NCBI GenBank assembly: GCA_049840515.1
Contig: JASGKW010000019.1
Span: forward strand, 124,001 to 188,000
Source: Muricomes sp049840515
GTDB taxonomy: Bacteria > Bacillota > Clostridia > Lachnospirales > Lachnospiraceae
DNA length: 64,000 nt
Direction of reading: 5' to 3'
Position 1 is the stretch's first letter; each line of letters opens with the position of its first letter. This document shows positions 56,198 through 64,000 of this stretch, piece after piece. Below the pieces are notes generated by a model that made no database searches, was not told where the DNA came from, and saw only the letters and a program-made list of their open reading frames with translations. Position numbers and translations under genes: made by a program.

Positions 56198-57311
56198 TTA
56201 CGTGTTTTCCTTGATTTCCTCCAACAGTTTCAGCTTTCTCTTCAGCTCCTCTATTTCACTTTCTTTCTCGTGTATTTTGCTTTCCCTCTCCTGTATTTCA
56301 CTTTCCTTTTCCTGTATTTTACTCTCTTTTTCTTGTATTTTCATACCTATTTTCTGTAACTCAATATCCTTTTTCTGCAATTCTATGTCTAGTTCCTGCA
56401 ATTGTCTTTTCTGCTCCTCCAGTTTTTTCTCCTGCTCTTCAATCATATACTGAACTGTATTTCTGTCCAGTTCCCGCAACTCTTTTGAGAACATACCCAT
56501 CACCCTTTCCACACTCAGACACATTTGATACACGTCCTCATACATCTCCTTGAATTCCGGGTATTTTTCTATTAATTCCATCATCTTTTCCGGTTCATCA
56601 AAGCTGATAAATGTGAGCCATGCATCCAGTTCATTTTCTATGATTTTATTGTGCGTGTTCTCCTTGAAAATGTCAAGTGGGATGAGGATATACTCCTTGC
56701 AACGTATTTATCTCAAGTCCTGTATCAAATATCTGTCTCCCCCTGTGTACATATTGATTTTTTACAGCACAAAACTCTTCTGTACTCTTTTCAAACAAGA
56801 CAATGGTATAGACCGTTTTTATGTCCCTATATGTAAATTTGTCCTTTCTTCTGGCTCTCACTCTTTTATATTGCCTCAATAACAAATCCGCTGAGTAGCA
56901 GGCCATCCGCTCACCGGGAAATGCATACCCGATTTTTTGTATTTCTATATTTCCCAGGCTTCCGTCCTCCAGCTCCACCACAATATCGGTAATCAGCAGA
57001 GTGCACTCATCCGCTATCCGGACGGAATCATTGGGCAGTATCTGGGCAATTTTTACTTTCTTCTCTAAGATTAAGGAGAGTAACCTCTCAATTCGTTGGG
57101 GATGATATTCCGGGCTGAATATCTCCTTGAAAAAGCTGTCATAAAGGATTTTTACTCCCTTTGCCCCTGTACAGAAATTTAAAAATTCTTCCTGCCTCTC
57201 CTCGCTCCATTCTTCAAACACTGCCAATAACTCTCCGCGTCGTTCAATCTCTTCCAGCACCTCCTTCCGTGTCCGAATCATCGGAAAATAATCCTGTAAC
57301 CTTTTTGCCAT
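56198..57311 (-). pseudogene. PD-(D/E)XK nuclease family transposase/Rpn-like protein (one frameshift)
   Basis: About 370 residues after removal of one base near 56695 (LEINTLQ then EYILIPLDIF in the next frame). Rpn/PD-(D/E)XK family: KGVKILYDSFFKEIFSP, then catalytic TDIVVELEDGSLGNIEIQ (D...E-x-Q), LLLRQYKRVR, and TVYTIVLFE. The C-terminus is an unusual heptad coiled coil built of repeats of the type IQEKESK (about 325-360). Such proteins are common in gut Firmicutes in many copies, and some promote RecA-independent recombination. Start 57311 follows AGGAG. Confidence 0.85.
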
Positions 57312-57574
57312 AGGCATACTCCTTTCACAATACACGTGCCCCAAACATTAAAAGTTATGGAGACCTCAATTATAAAGTTGTCTTTCATTCACGGGTTTGT
57401 GCTTCGATATGGAAGCGCCGAGATGAGTCGCTGCGGCTTTGAATGTGGCATGAACGCCCGCCGCCTGATAAAATAAATATACAGCTTGACCACAGAGCAA
57501 TTTCTCTGCGGATAAACTGTGATTGAAATTACAATAGCACAATTTCCTTGTCTTGACAAACTGGAATATTTCAC
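57312..57574. other. Intergenic region without a recognised gene
   Basis: About 260 nt. One short hairpin (CCACAGAG/CTCTGCGG) and some open frames of 70 codons on the minus strand with no ribosome site or recognisable protein. Confidence 0.5.
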
Positions 57575-57626
57575 AAAAATATGCCATAACAGAATTGTTG
57601 AAACTAAGTTCATTCTGCTATGACAT
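57575..57626 (-). terminator. Terminator after the amidohydrolase gene
   Basis: Fifteen-position imperfect stem ATGTCATAGCAGAAT/ATTCTGTTATGGCAT followed on the minus strand by ATTTTTG. Confidence 0.7.
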
Positions 57627-57643
57627 ACCTTGGTTTGTTCTTT

Positions 57644-58843
57644 CTATTTTGTGTAAATTAATTCTCCGCTCATGTAGACATCAACGATTTGCTTCAGAGC
57701 TTTGATGTCTTTTGCCACATTTCCTTTTACTACAATCATGTCGGCTTCCAGTCCTTGTTTTAACTGCCCCATCACATTTTCCATGCCCAGTACTTTTGCT
57801 GAATTGGATGTAGCCGTCTGAATCGCCTGAATCGGCGTGATTCCGTATTCCACCATCAATTCCAGTTCACGGTTGATTGGAAGGGGAGGTGCATTGTACA
57901 GTACCATGTCACTTCCTGCACATACTGTGACACCTGTATCATAGAACTTTTTAAAGTTATCTTTATATGCATGATAAGCGGGCTCAAAAAAGGCGATATC
58001 TTTCATCGCTTTCGCCGCAATCCGGTCTCCGCTGTCAAAGCCTGCTGCCAGCTTCTCTTTGCAGAATTCATAGAGCACTGTATATGCTGTCATGGTAGGC
58101 ACCCAGGCCTGCCCATTCGCTGCCATTTGCTTTACCTGCTCATAAGTGAGAAATGTTCCGTGCTCAATGGTATCAAATCCTGCATCTATCGCCATTTGAA
58201 GAGCCGGCTGGAGTCCTGCATGTACCGCACATTTTACGCCCACACGGTGTGACTCATGGACTGCGGCATTTAATTCTTCCTGCGTAAATTCCGGGATACT
58301 CTCTCTGTTGCTTGTCAGTATTTTCACCCAGTCCGCGCCATCCCTAAGCTGTTTCCTGATTTCCTTGCGGATTTCCCACTCTCCGTCTACTTCTTTGATT
58401 CCATCGTCATGTCCATGTCCTCCGGTCATGCACATGCCCATATCTGTGTGGATAATCCTGGGCACTTTCACATATCCTTTTTCCCCCGCCAGGCGGAGCT
58501 GGCTTGCACAAATTGTGGGGGCAGGTACATCCCGCACAGTTGTAATTCCAAGACTCAGAGCAATCTCCGCCTGCTTTTGTGCATAGTAGGCAATCATAAA
58601 GTCGTCGAAATTATACTGGTCCGGCTGGCTGTAATAATACCCCAAATGTACATGCATATCGCAAAGCCCCGGCAGAAGTGTCGCATCACCATAATCCTTC
58701 ACTTCCTCCTCAGGATATTTAGCTGTCATCTCACCTCTTGCTCCCACATCCTGAATTTTCCCTGATGTATTTATAACTACTGCTGCGTCTTCAAGACATG
58801 TCTCTCCGTCCCCTGTAATCAAATGTTTTCCGCAATAAATCAT
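57644..58843 (-). CDS. Amidohydrolase family protein
   Basis: 399 residues, urease-like metal hydrolase. LLPGLCDMHVHLG (about 56-68) with the H-x-H metal pair, K in DGADWVKILTS (about 172), HAGLQPALQMAIDAG (about 209) and DTIEHG (about 226) for further histidines, and VCAGSDM (about 314) for the last Asp. The pattern is nearest to imidazolonepropionase/prolidase-like cytosolic enzymes; the substrate cannot be told. No signal peptide. Confidence 0.88.
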   Translation of the reverse strand: MIYCGKHLITGDGETCLEDAAVVINTSGKIQDVGARGEMTAKYPEEEVKDYGDATLLPGLCDMHVHLGYYYSQPDQYNFDDFMIAYYAQKQAEIALSLGITTVRDVPAPTICASQLRLAGEKGYVKVPRIIHTDMGMCMTGGHGHDDGIKEVDGEWEIRKEIRKQLRDGADWVKILTSNRESIPEFTQEELNAAVHESHRVGVKCAVHAGLQPALQMAIDAGFDTIEHGTFLTYEQVKQMAANGQAWVPTMTAYTVLYEFCKEKLAAGFDSGDRIAAKAMKDIAFFEPAYHAYKDNFKKFYDTGVTVCAGSDMVLYNAPPLPINRELELMVEYGITPIQAIQTATSNSAKVLGMENVMGQLKQGLEADMIVVKGNVAKDIKALKQIVDVYMSGELIYTK

Positions 58844-58897
58844 TCAGATACCAACCTTTCCCATCACCAAAACCATTAAAGTCTGAAACGCTCTGTT

Positions 58898-60067
58898 TTA
58901 TTCTTCCTCTGAAAACTCTGACACCTTCACACTCCCCGGCTTTTTCATCGTTCTCACATTTACTCCATTTACCTCTATGTGGTCGTCTACTGCTATTACT
59001 AAACACTGTCTGCCGTCCACCAGCCGCGTTTCTATCAAATCCATCCTCTCAGGATTCACTTTGATAGTAATGTCCGGTGTCTCGATGTTGAACTTCTTTG
59101 TCTCAGTAATATTGGCTGCAAAAAGAGAGGCCTTCTCCCCCGCGATTTCTTCAAAATTCTTATCAAATTCTTCCATCTTTTCAACCGGCACGCCGCTCTT
59201 CTCAAAAACTTTCTTTACATCAGTTTTGTCCAGCGCTAAAGGCTCCGGCTCTTCCTTATGCTCTTCTATCATTTCATTTAATGTTTCGTGAATATTGCGG
59301 ACCGTTGTGTAATCCCCCTCTTCACCTAATGTATCCTCAATCAGCATCTGGAAGGTTTCTCTCTGAGTGTCCGCAGACATGGGCATCTTCGCCCCGAGAA
59401 CCTGATCAATCATTTCTTCCTGCAAATCTTCCGATTTTTTTGTATAGTACAGCACACCATGAATATCCATATTCCGGTCTGTAAATGCCGGAAACAAAAA
59501 GCCTTTGTCAGGCCTGTCCACAATCCAGTCGCGAATCCTGTCCTGAATCTTATTGTCCTCCACATTATAGCAAAGTCCTGGCTTTGACAGACCTACAGGG
59601 CATATACTGCACAGCACATATTCGTATACATTATCAGATGCATCAAACATTTCAATTCCGTCAGAAGATTTTCCGGGGATATCGTACATCGCATGAATCA
59701 GTACGATGTAATAATTCTCTTCATATATGTAGCTGTCTATGATTTTGTCATAAAACTCTTCCAAAAGCTCATCATCTTCCAGCTTGCTGTCCCGCAATTT
59801 CAGCAGAAATTCCTGTGTTCCCCCAGGCATTTCGGAATCCAGCGGAAACTCCATATTCAGAAGATTCCTGCCTATGGTGCCTGACAGCGTCTTTTTGAAT
59901 ATATCAAAATATTTAAACGCCTCCTCCTCAGGCAGAGAGAGAAATGCATCTCTTGACTCCATCTTCTTATTCTTTTCATAATCCACATAACATCCGCAAA
60001 TGCGGCTAATGGCGCAATTGGCGGGTGTAAATTGTTTTCTGATTTCCAGTACTTCCTTTTTGTTCAT
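58898..60067 (-). CDS. DUF4317 family protein
   Basis: 389 residues, soluble. Begins MNKKEVLEIRKQFTPANCAI and contains ISRICGCYVD, LIHAMYDIPGK and SICPVGLSKPGLCYN, all typical of DUF4317, a family of unknown function widespread in Clostridia. Start 60067 follows GAGGGAAG. Monocistronic or co-transcribed with the amidohydrolase (54-nt gap). Confidence 0.9.
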   Translation of the reverse strand: MNKKEVLEIRKQFTPANCAISRICGCYVDYEKNKKMESRDAFLSLPEEEAFKYFDIFKKTLSGTIGRNLLNMEFPLDSEMPGGTQEFLLKLRDSKLEDDELLEEFYDKIIDSYIYEENYYIVLIHAMYDIPGKSSDGIEMFDASDNVYEYVLCSICPVGLSKPGLCYNVEDNKIQDRIRDWIVDRPDKGFLFPAFTDRNMDIHGVLYYTKKSEDLQEEMIDQVLGAKMPMSADTQRETFQMLIEDTLGEEGDYTTVRNIHETLNEMIEEHKEEPEPLALDKTDVKKVFEKSGVPVEKMEEFDKNFEEIAGEKASLFAANITETKKFNIETPDITIKVNPERMDLIETRLVDGRQCLVIAVDDHIEVNGVNVRTMKKPGSVKVSEFSEEE

Positions 60068-60104
60068 TTATCTTCCCTCTTTCTATTTAACCATTTATAT
60101 TCAT

Positions 60105-61388
60105 TTACTTTGGGCTTTGGTACTTCACCAGCAGCCTCAGATATTCCCTCTGTATACCATAATAATTGTCCAGCGCAGGGACACAGCTCTCCTCCACCTC
60201 GACAATCATTTTGTCAAAGTTCTCCCTCAGAGAGTTTACTATATCAGCATTTAACTTCCCTGCATCCACCATATTCTGAACAATAGCAAGTGTCTTATCT
60301 TTGGGGTAAGCCGCTTTATAGCTGCGTTTTCCAAGGAGAGCGCTGACAATATCCGCTACCGCAACAATCTGCTCTTCCAGTGTCATCTGTCCTCCTGTAA
60401 GCCCTCTCGGGTAACCGCTTCCGTCCACTTTCTCATGATGTCTCAGTGAAATATTCATAATATCAGAGGCCACCGCATTCCCCAATATCCGCTCCGTAAT
60501 ATCCACATGAGTCTGCATAATATCCATCTCTTCTTTGCTCAGCCTTCCGGGAGATTCCAGTATCTCCACGGGAATTCCGATTTTACCCAGGTCGTGAAGC
60601 TGAGCCCCATAATAAACCCGCTCTATCCGGTCTTCTGAAATATCCATATAACGAGCCAGACAGCAGCTGATACTTGTCGTTTTAATTGTATGAGTTACTG
60701 TGTACTGGCTGCGGAAATCAATGATATAGACCAGTATTTTCAGGTATTGTAAACACTCTTCCTCAGTAAGGACAATCTCTGAACTTTTATCAATAAATCC
60801 AGTCTTATTTTTTTGCAGTTCTTCCAGCAATGAAAATCTTTCTTCTGCCTTTTTCAATATATCAATCACTTCTCCCTGAAATCTGGTATCTCTCAGTTTA
60901 TCCAAGGTTTTAAATGTTTTTTCTCTTATTTTCTCTATTGTCTCTTCTTTGTCAAATCCATGGCTCAATGTTTCCAGCCTGTCTGCCAGATTTAAAATCT
61001 GCGTTCCCCTCCGGATTTTTGCATCCATCTCAGGCAGTTCATTTGCCGCAACATGATGAAATAAAATGATTTTCGCCCATTCTTTCAGTGGTGACAGGTG
61101 TTTCAGGAACAGATAGCCATATATAGAGTGCTCCCATATATCTCCCACCTCAAATTCAACCATACGATTAATCTCTTCCGTTTTATATGCTCCTATATCA
61201 TGCAGCACGGAAAGTATGTAGATATCCTGCTTATCTCTTTTTGAGTATCCGCCCTCAATGTCCAGCATACAGGATACAATAAATGCTACCCGCACGCCAT
61301 GTTCGATGAGCCTTGGATCTACTCCGTTTAATGTACGCTGAACCAGACCAATGATATTCTCATTGTTGATTATGGATTTTAATTCCAT
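60105..61388 (-). CDS. HD-GYP domain protein (two HD domains)
   Basis: 427 residues. The N-terminal HD domain has HGVRVAFIVSCMLD and VLHDIGAYK (about 33-75). A C-terminal HD-GYP domain (about 225-425) has HTIKTTSISC, LHDLGKIGIP, and HHEKVDGSGYPRGL, the full HHE..DG.GYP motif, so it may hydrolyse cyclic di-GMP or a related nucleotide. No membrane segment or receiver domain, so its input is unknown. AAGGAGG precedes ATG 61388. Confidence 0.9.
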   Translation of the reverse strand: MELKSIINNENIIGLVQRTLNGVDPRLIEHGVRVAFIVSCMLDIEGGYSKRDKQDIYILSVLHDIGAYKTEEINRMVEFEVGDIWEHSIYGYLFLKHLSPLKEWAKIILFHHVAANELPEMDAKIRRGTQILNLADRLETLSHGFDKEETIEKIREKTFKTLDKLRDTRFQGEVIDILKKAEERFSLLEELQKNKTGFIDKSSEIVLTEEECLQYLKILVYIIDFRSQYTVTHTIKTTSISCCLARYMDISEDRIERVYYGAQLHDLGKIGIPVEILESPGRLSKEEMDIMQTHVDITERILGNAVASDIMNISLRHHEKVDGSGYPRGLTGGQMTLEEQIVAVADIVSALLGKRSYKAAYPKDKTLAIVQNMVDAGKLNADIVNSLRENFDKMIVEVEESCVPALDNYYGIQREYLRLLVKYQSPK

Positions 61389-61427
61389 GTCACTTCCTCC
61401 TTGAATGAACTCTGTGTTCTTATGCTT

Positions 61428-62985
61428 CTACACAATTCTCGTTGTCCATTTTGAGCAGTCCCACACCTGCTGGACAACGTCCTGATAAAACTCCGGCTCA
61501 TGGCAAATCAAAAGAACTGTTCCCCGGTATTCTAAAAGGGCTTGTTTCAATGCCTCCTTTGCGTCCACATCCAGATGGTTTGTGGGCTCGTCCAGCATCA
61601 GTACATTAGTCTCTCTGTTAATCAGCTTGCACAGGCGCACTTTAGCCTGCTCGCCTCCGCTCAATACCCGCACCTGGCTCTCAATATGCTTTGTTGTCAG
61701 ACCGCATTTTGCCAGCGCAGAGCGGACCTCATATTGGGTAAAAGATGGAAACTCATTCCAGATTTCCTCAATGCAGGTGGTCTTATTATTGCCGTCCCCC
61801 TCCTGTTCAAAATACCCAATGGAAAGATTTTCTCCCAGCTCACAGGTTCCGCTTACCGGCTTTACTAACCCCATGATACTTCTTATCAAAGTTGTCTTTC
61901 CAATACCATTCGCCCCTGTCAGTGCCACCTTCTGCCCTCTTTCTAAAGAAAGATTCAAAGGTTTTGACAGAGGCTCATCATATCCAATGACAAAATCTTT
62001 TGTTTCAAATATATATTTTCCCGGCGTGCGCCCCTGCTTAAAGTGAAACTCCGGCTTGGGACGCTCCGCCGCCAGTTCAATCACATCCATCTTGTCCAGC
62101 TTCTTCTGGCGGGACATTGCCATATTCCTTGTGGAAACTCTCGCCTTATTGCGGGCCACAAAGTCTTTTAACTGGCTGATTTCCTGCTGCTGTTTTTTAT
62201 ATGCTGCCTCCTGCTGTGCCTTTTTCACCTCATAAATTCTCATGAAGTCCTCATAATTTCCCACATAGCGGTCCAACTGCTGATTTTCCATATGATAGAT
62301 GATATTCACGACCTCATCCAAAAATGGTATATCATGAGATATGAGAATGAATGCATTTTCATATTCCGTCAAATACCGTTTCAGCCAGTTTATATGCTCC
62401 TCGTCCAGATAGTTTGTGGGCTCATCCAGGAGCAGAATATCAGGTTTTTCCAGGAGTAGTTTTCCAAGAAGAATACGGGTGCGCTGCCCACCGCTCAAAT
62501 CCGTGACATCCTTTTCAAGTCCCAGCTCCAGAAGCCCCAGCGCCCGGGCTACCTCCTCCACCTTCGCATCTATAATATAGAAATCATGGAGAGTCAGGGT
62601 ATCCTGGATGGTTCCCAGCTCTCTCCATCAGACGTTCCATCTCATCCGGCTCCACATCGCCCAGGCTGTCACAGATTTCGTTCATCTTTTCCTCAAGCTC
62701 AAAGAGATAGGAGAAGGCTGATTTCAGCACATCCTTCACTGTCATTCCCTTTGTCAGAACGGTGTGCTGGTCCAGATAACCAACGCGCACTCCTTTTGCC
62801 CACTCGACCTTGCCGTCATCAGGCATCAGCTTCCCTGTAACTATATTTAAAAACGTGGATTTGCCCTCCCCGTTTGCCCCTACCAGACCAATATGCTCTC
62901 CTCTGAGGAGACGAAAAGAAACATCCTGAAAAATACCCCGGTCTCCAAAACCATGAGAAAGATGCTCAACATTTAAAATACTCAT
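61428..62985 (-). pseudogene. ABC-F family ATP-binding protein (one frameshift)
   Basis: 518 residues after removal of one base near 62623 (AGAGAG, MER/MEELGTIQDTL). Two ABC domains with no membrane part: first Walker A GANGEGKST, signature LSGGQ, LLDEPTNYLD; linker with KKQQQEISQLKDFVARNKAR; second Walker A GANGIGKTT, signature LSGGE, LDEPTNHLD. ABC-F proteins act on the ribosome in translation or antibiotic protection; the subgroup cannot be fixed from sequence alone. Start 62985 follows AAAGGGGAAA; the frame extends upstream but without a suitable start. Confidence 0.9.
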
Positions 62986-63143
62986 ATAAATTTCCCCTTT
63001 TATCTTCGTTATCAAAACCCATCCATTCATTATATACGCAAAGGTCAGCCAACTCAACAAAATTTTACAGTTCTGATACAAGTTTTCAGGTTAATTTCTT
63101 TATGACCAAATAACAGACGATTATGATTGAACTGCCGGGGTAT

Positions 63144-63159
63144 CTTATATTAATATAAG
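63144..63159 (+). promoter_or_regulatory. Perfect 16-bp palindrome upstream of the DUF255 gene
   Basis: CTTATATTAATATAAG, 51 nt before the start codon; possible operator in the promoter region. Confidence 0.3.
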
Positions 63160-63210
63160 GGTAATAATATCTCTGTTAAGATTACATTTCAGTAAAGGAG
63201 GTGGTTTCTC

Positions 63211-64000
63211 ATGTCAACAGAAAAACGAATGCCTAACCAGCTTGCAAATGAAAAGTCCCCTTATCTGCTCCAGCACGCTTACAATCCCGTGCAGTGGTGG
63301 CCGTGGTGCGAGGAAGCTTTAAACAAAGCAAAAACTGAAGACAAACCAGTTTTCCTCTCCATCGGATACAGTACCTGCCACTGGTGCCATGTTATGGCCC
63401 ATGAATCCTTTGAGGATGACGATGTGGCGGCTCTGCTCAACTCCAATTATATCTGCATTAAGGTGGACCGGGAGGAGCGGCCCGACATTGATTCCGTCTA
63501 TATGGCGGTGTGCCAGATGTTCACAGGTTCCGGCGGCTGGCCTCTCACCATCATTATGACCCCAAAGCAAAAACCTTTTTGGGCTGGAACCTATCTGCCA
63601 AAGATGACCACATATGGCAGAACAGGGCTTATGGAACTGCTCACAACTGTAATCCAATTGTGGAAAGCGGACCGGGATACACTTCTGTCCAAGGGAGAGC
63701 AGGTCACTTCCTTATTAAAGAAGTATCAGGGAACCAGCGGAAAGACGGCAGAACCAGATAAAACCCTTTTAGAGGAAGCAGCTGCACAATTTAAAGATAA
63801 TTATGACACAAAATGGGGCGGTTTTGGCTCCGCCCCCAAATTTCCAACGCCCCACAATTTATTGTTTCTTTTACAGTATTTCTTGCTTGAAAAGGATGCT
63901 GATACACTGCAAATGGTAAAACACACCCTCACACAAATGTTCCGGGGCGGTATCTTTGACCATTTAGGCGGCGGCTTTTCCCGTTACTCTACAGATGAAA
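63211..64000 (+). CDS. Thioredoxin-like/DUF255 protein (YyaL/SSP411 type), partial
   Basis: 263 codons visible, open at the right edge. ATG 63211 follows AAAGGAGGTGG. Starts PNQLANEKSPYLLQHAYNPV, then SIGYSTCHWCHVM with the redox pair CxxC (C56, C59), DREERPDIDSVYM and GSGGWPLTI, the DUF255 signature. The full protein (about 680 residues) also carries a six-hairpin glycosidase-like domain, whose start is seen as WGGFGSAPKFPTPH. The family is linked to thiol redox or sugar-epimerase-like function; the true substrate is not known. Confidence 0.93.
   Translation, partial: MSTEKRMPNQLANEKSPYLLQHAYNPVQWWPWCEEALNKAKTEDKPVFLSIGYSTCHWCHVMAHESFEDDDVAALLNSNYICIKVDREERPDIDSVYMAVCQMFTGSGGWPLTIIMTPKQKPFWAGTYLPKMTTYGRTGLMELLTTVIQLWKADRDTLLSKGEQVTSLLKKYQGTSGKTAEPDKTLLEEAAAQFKDNYDTKWGGFGSAPKFPTPHNLLFLLQYFLLEKDADTLQMVKHTLTQMFRGGIFDHLGGGFSRYSTDE

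Noticed and set aside
57366..57613. Two overlapping 73-74 codon frames on the minus strand
   Set aside because: No ribosome site, no recognisable protein, and they run through a terminator hairpin.
1..64000. CRISPR arrays, tRNA or rRNA genes
   Set aside because: No regularly spaced repeats and no cloverleaf or rRNA-like sequence noticed in any intergenic region.

Overview
The window reads as part of a low-to-moderate GC Firmicutes chromosome, most likely a gut Lachnospiraceae (Clostridia). The evidence is the gene content and protein style: pyruvate:ferredoxin oxidoreductase, pyruvate phosphate dikinase, alpha2-type glycyl-tRNA synthetase, M16C presequence-protease-like peptidase, DUF3793, DUF4317, YugP and PASTA kinase, with strong AGGAGG ribosome sites. 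No tRNA, rRNA or CRISPR array was found. Genus cannot be settled from the sequence alone.

Layout. (1) 1-4860 is visibly more AT-rich than the rest and looks like the end of an integrative mobile element. It holds a ParA-type ATPase running off the left edge, a HEPN/Abi-like hypothetical gene, a decayed parA fragment, and a two-gene operon of a class III nucleotide cyclase plus a small membrane protein. That operon matches the Pycsar anti-phage architecture (pyrimidine cyclase plus TM effector). Three copies of the parA leader (terminator hairpin, conserved block, in two copies also ribosome site and first parA codons) delimit these cargo genes like cassettes. (2) 4900-16.6 kb: ppdK, the Ser/Thr transporter sstT, two M18 aminopeptidase paralogues separated by a DUF3793 gene and an IS481-type insertion sequence, then glyS, recO and a small YqzL-like gene. 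(3) 16.7-24 kb: era, an M16C peptidase, and the kinases glpK and xylB in tandem. (4) 23.8-30.9 kb: a hypothetical/XRE pair, corA, and a VTC-DUF4956-lipoprotein cluster divergent from a two-component system. (5) 30.9-55.2 kb: nifJ, then a long minus-strand housekeeping series (clpB, dinB, acyltransferase, murE, priA, def, fmt, yugP, rsmB, rlmN, stp, prkC, rsgA, rpe, thiN, ychF, lgt). clpB has a CIRCE operator. (6) 55.3-64 kb: DUF1801 and VOC proteins, a PD-(D/E)XK transposase-family gene, amidohydrolase, DUF4317, HD-GYP protein, ABC-F protein, and the start of a DUF255/thioredoxin-like protein.

Three patterns run across the window. First, at least nine single frameshifts interrupt otherwise intact, mostly housekeeping genes (parA, ppdK twice, second M18 peptidase, glpK, stp, rsmB, PD-(D/E)XK gene, ABC-F). 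This looks like indel error in the assembly more than gene decay. Second, five copies of a small palindromic intergenic repeat (ends GTAACAGTTCAGCCAT) are scattered through the chromosome. Third, nearly all core genes lie on the minus strand in tightly packed or overlapping order.
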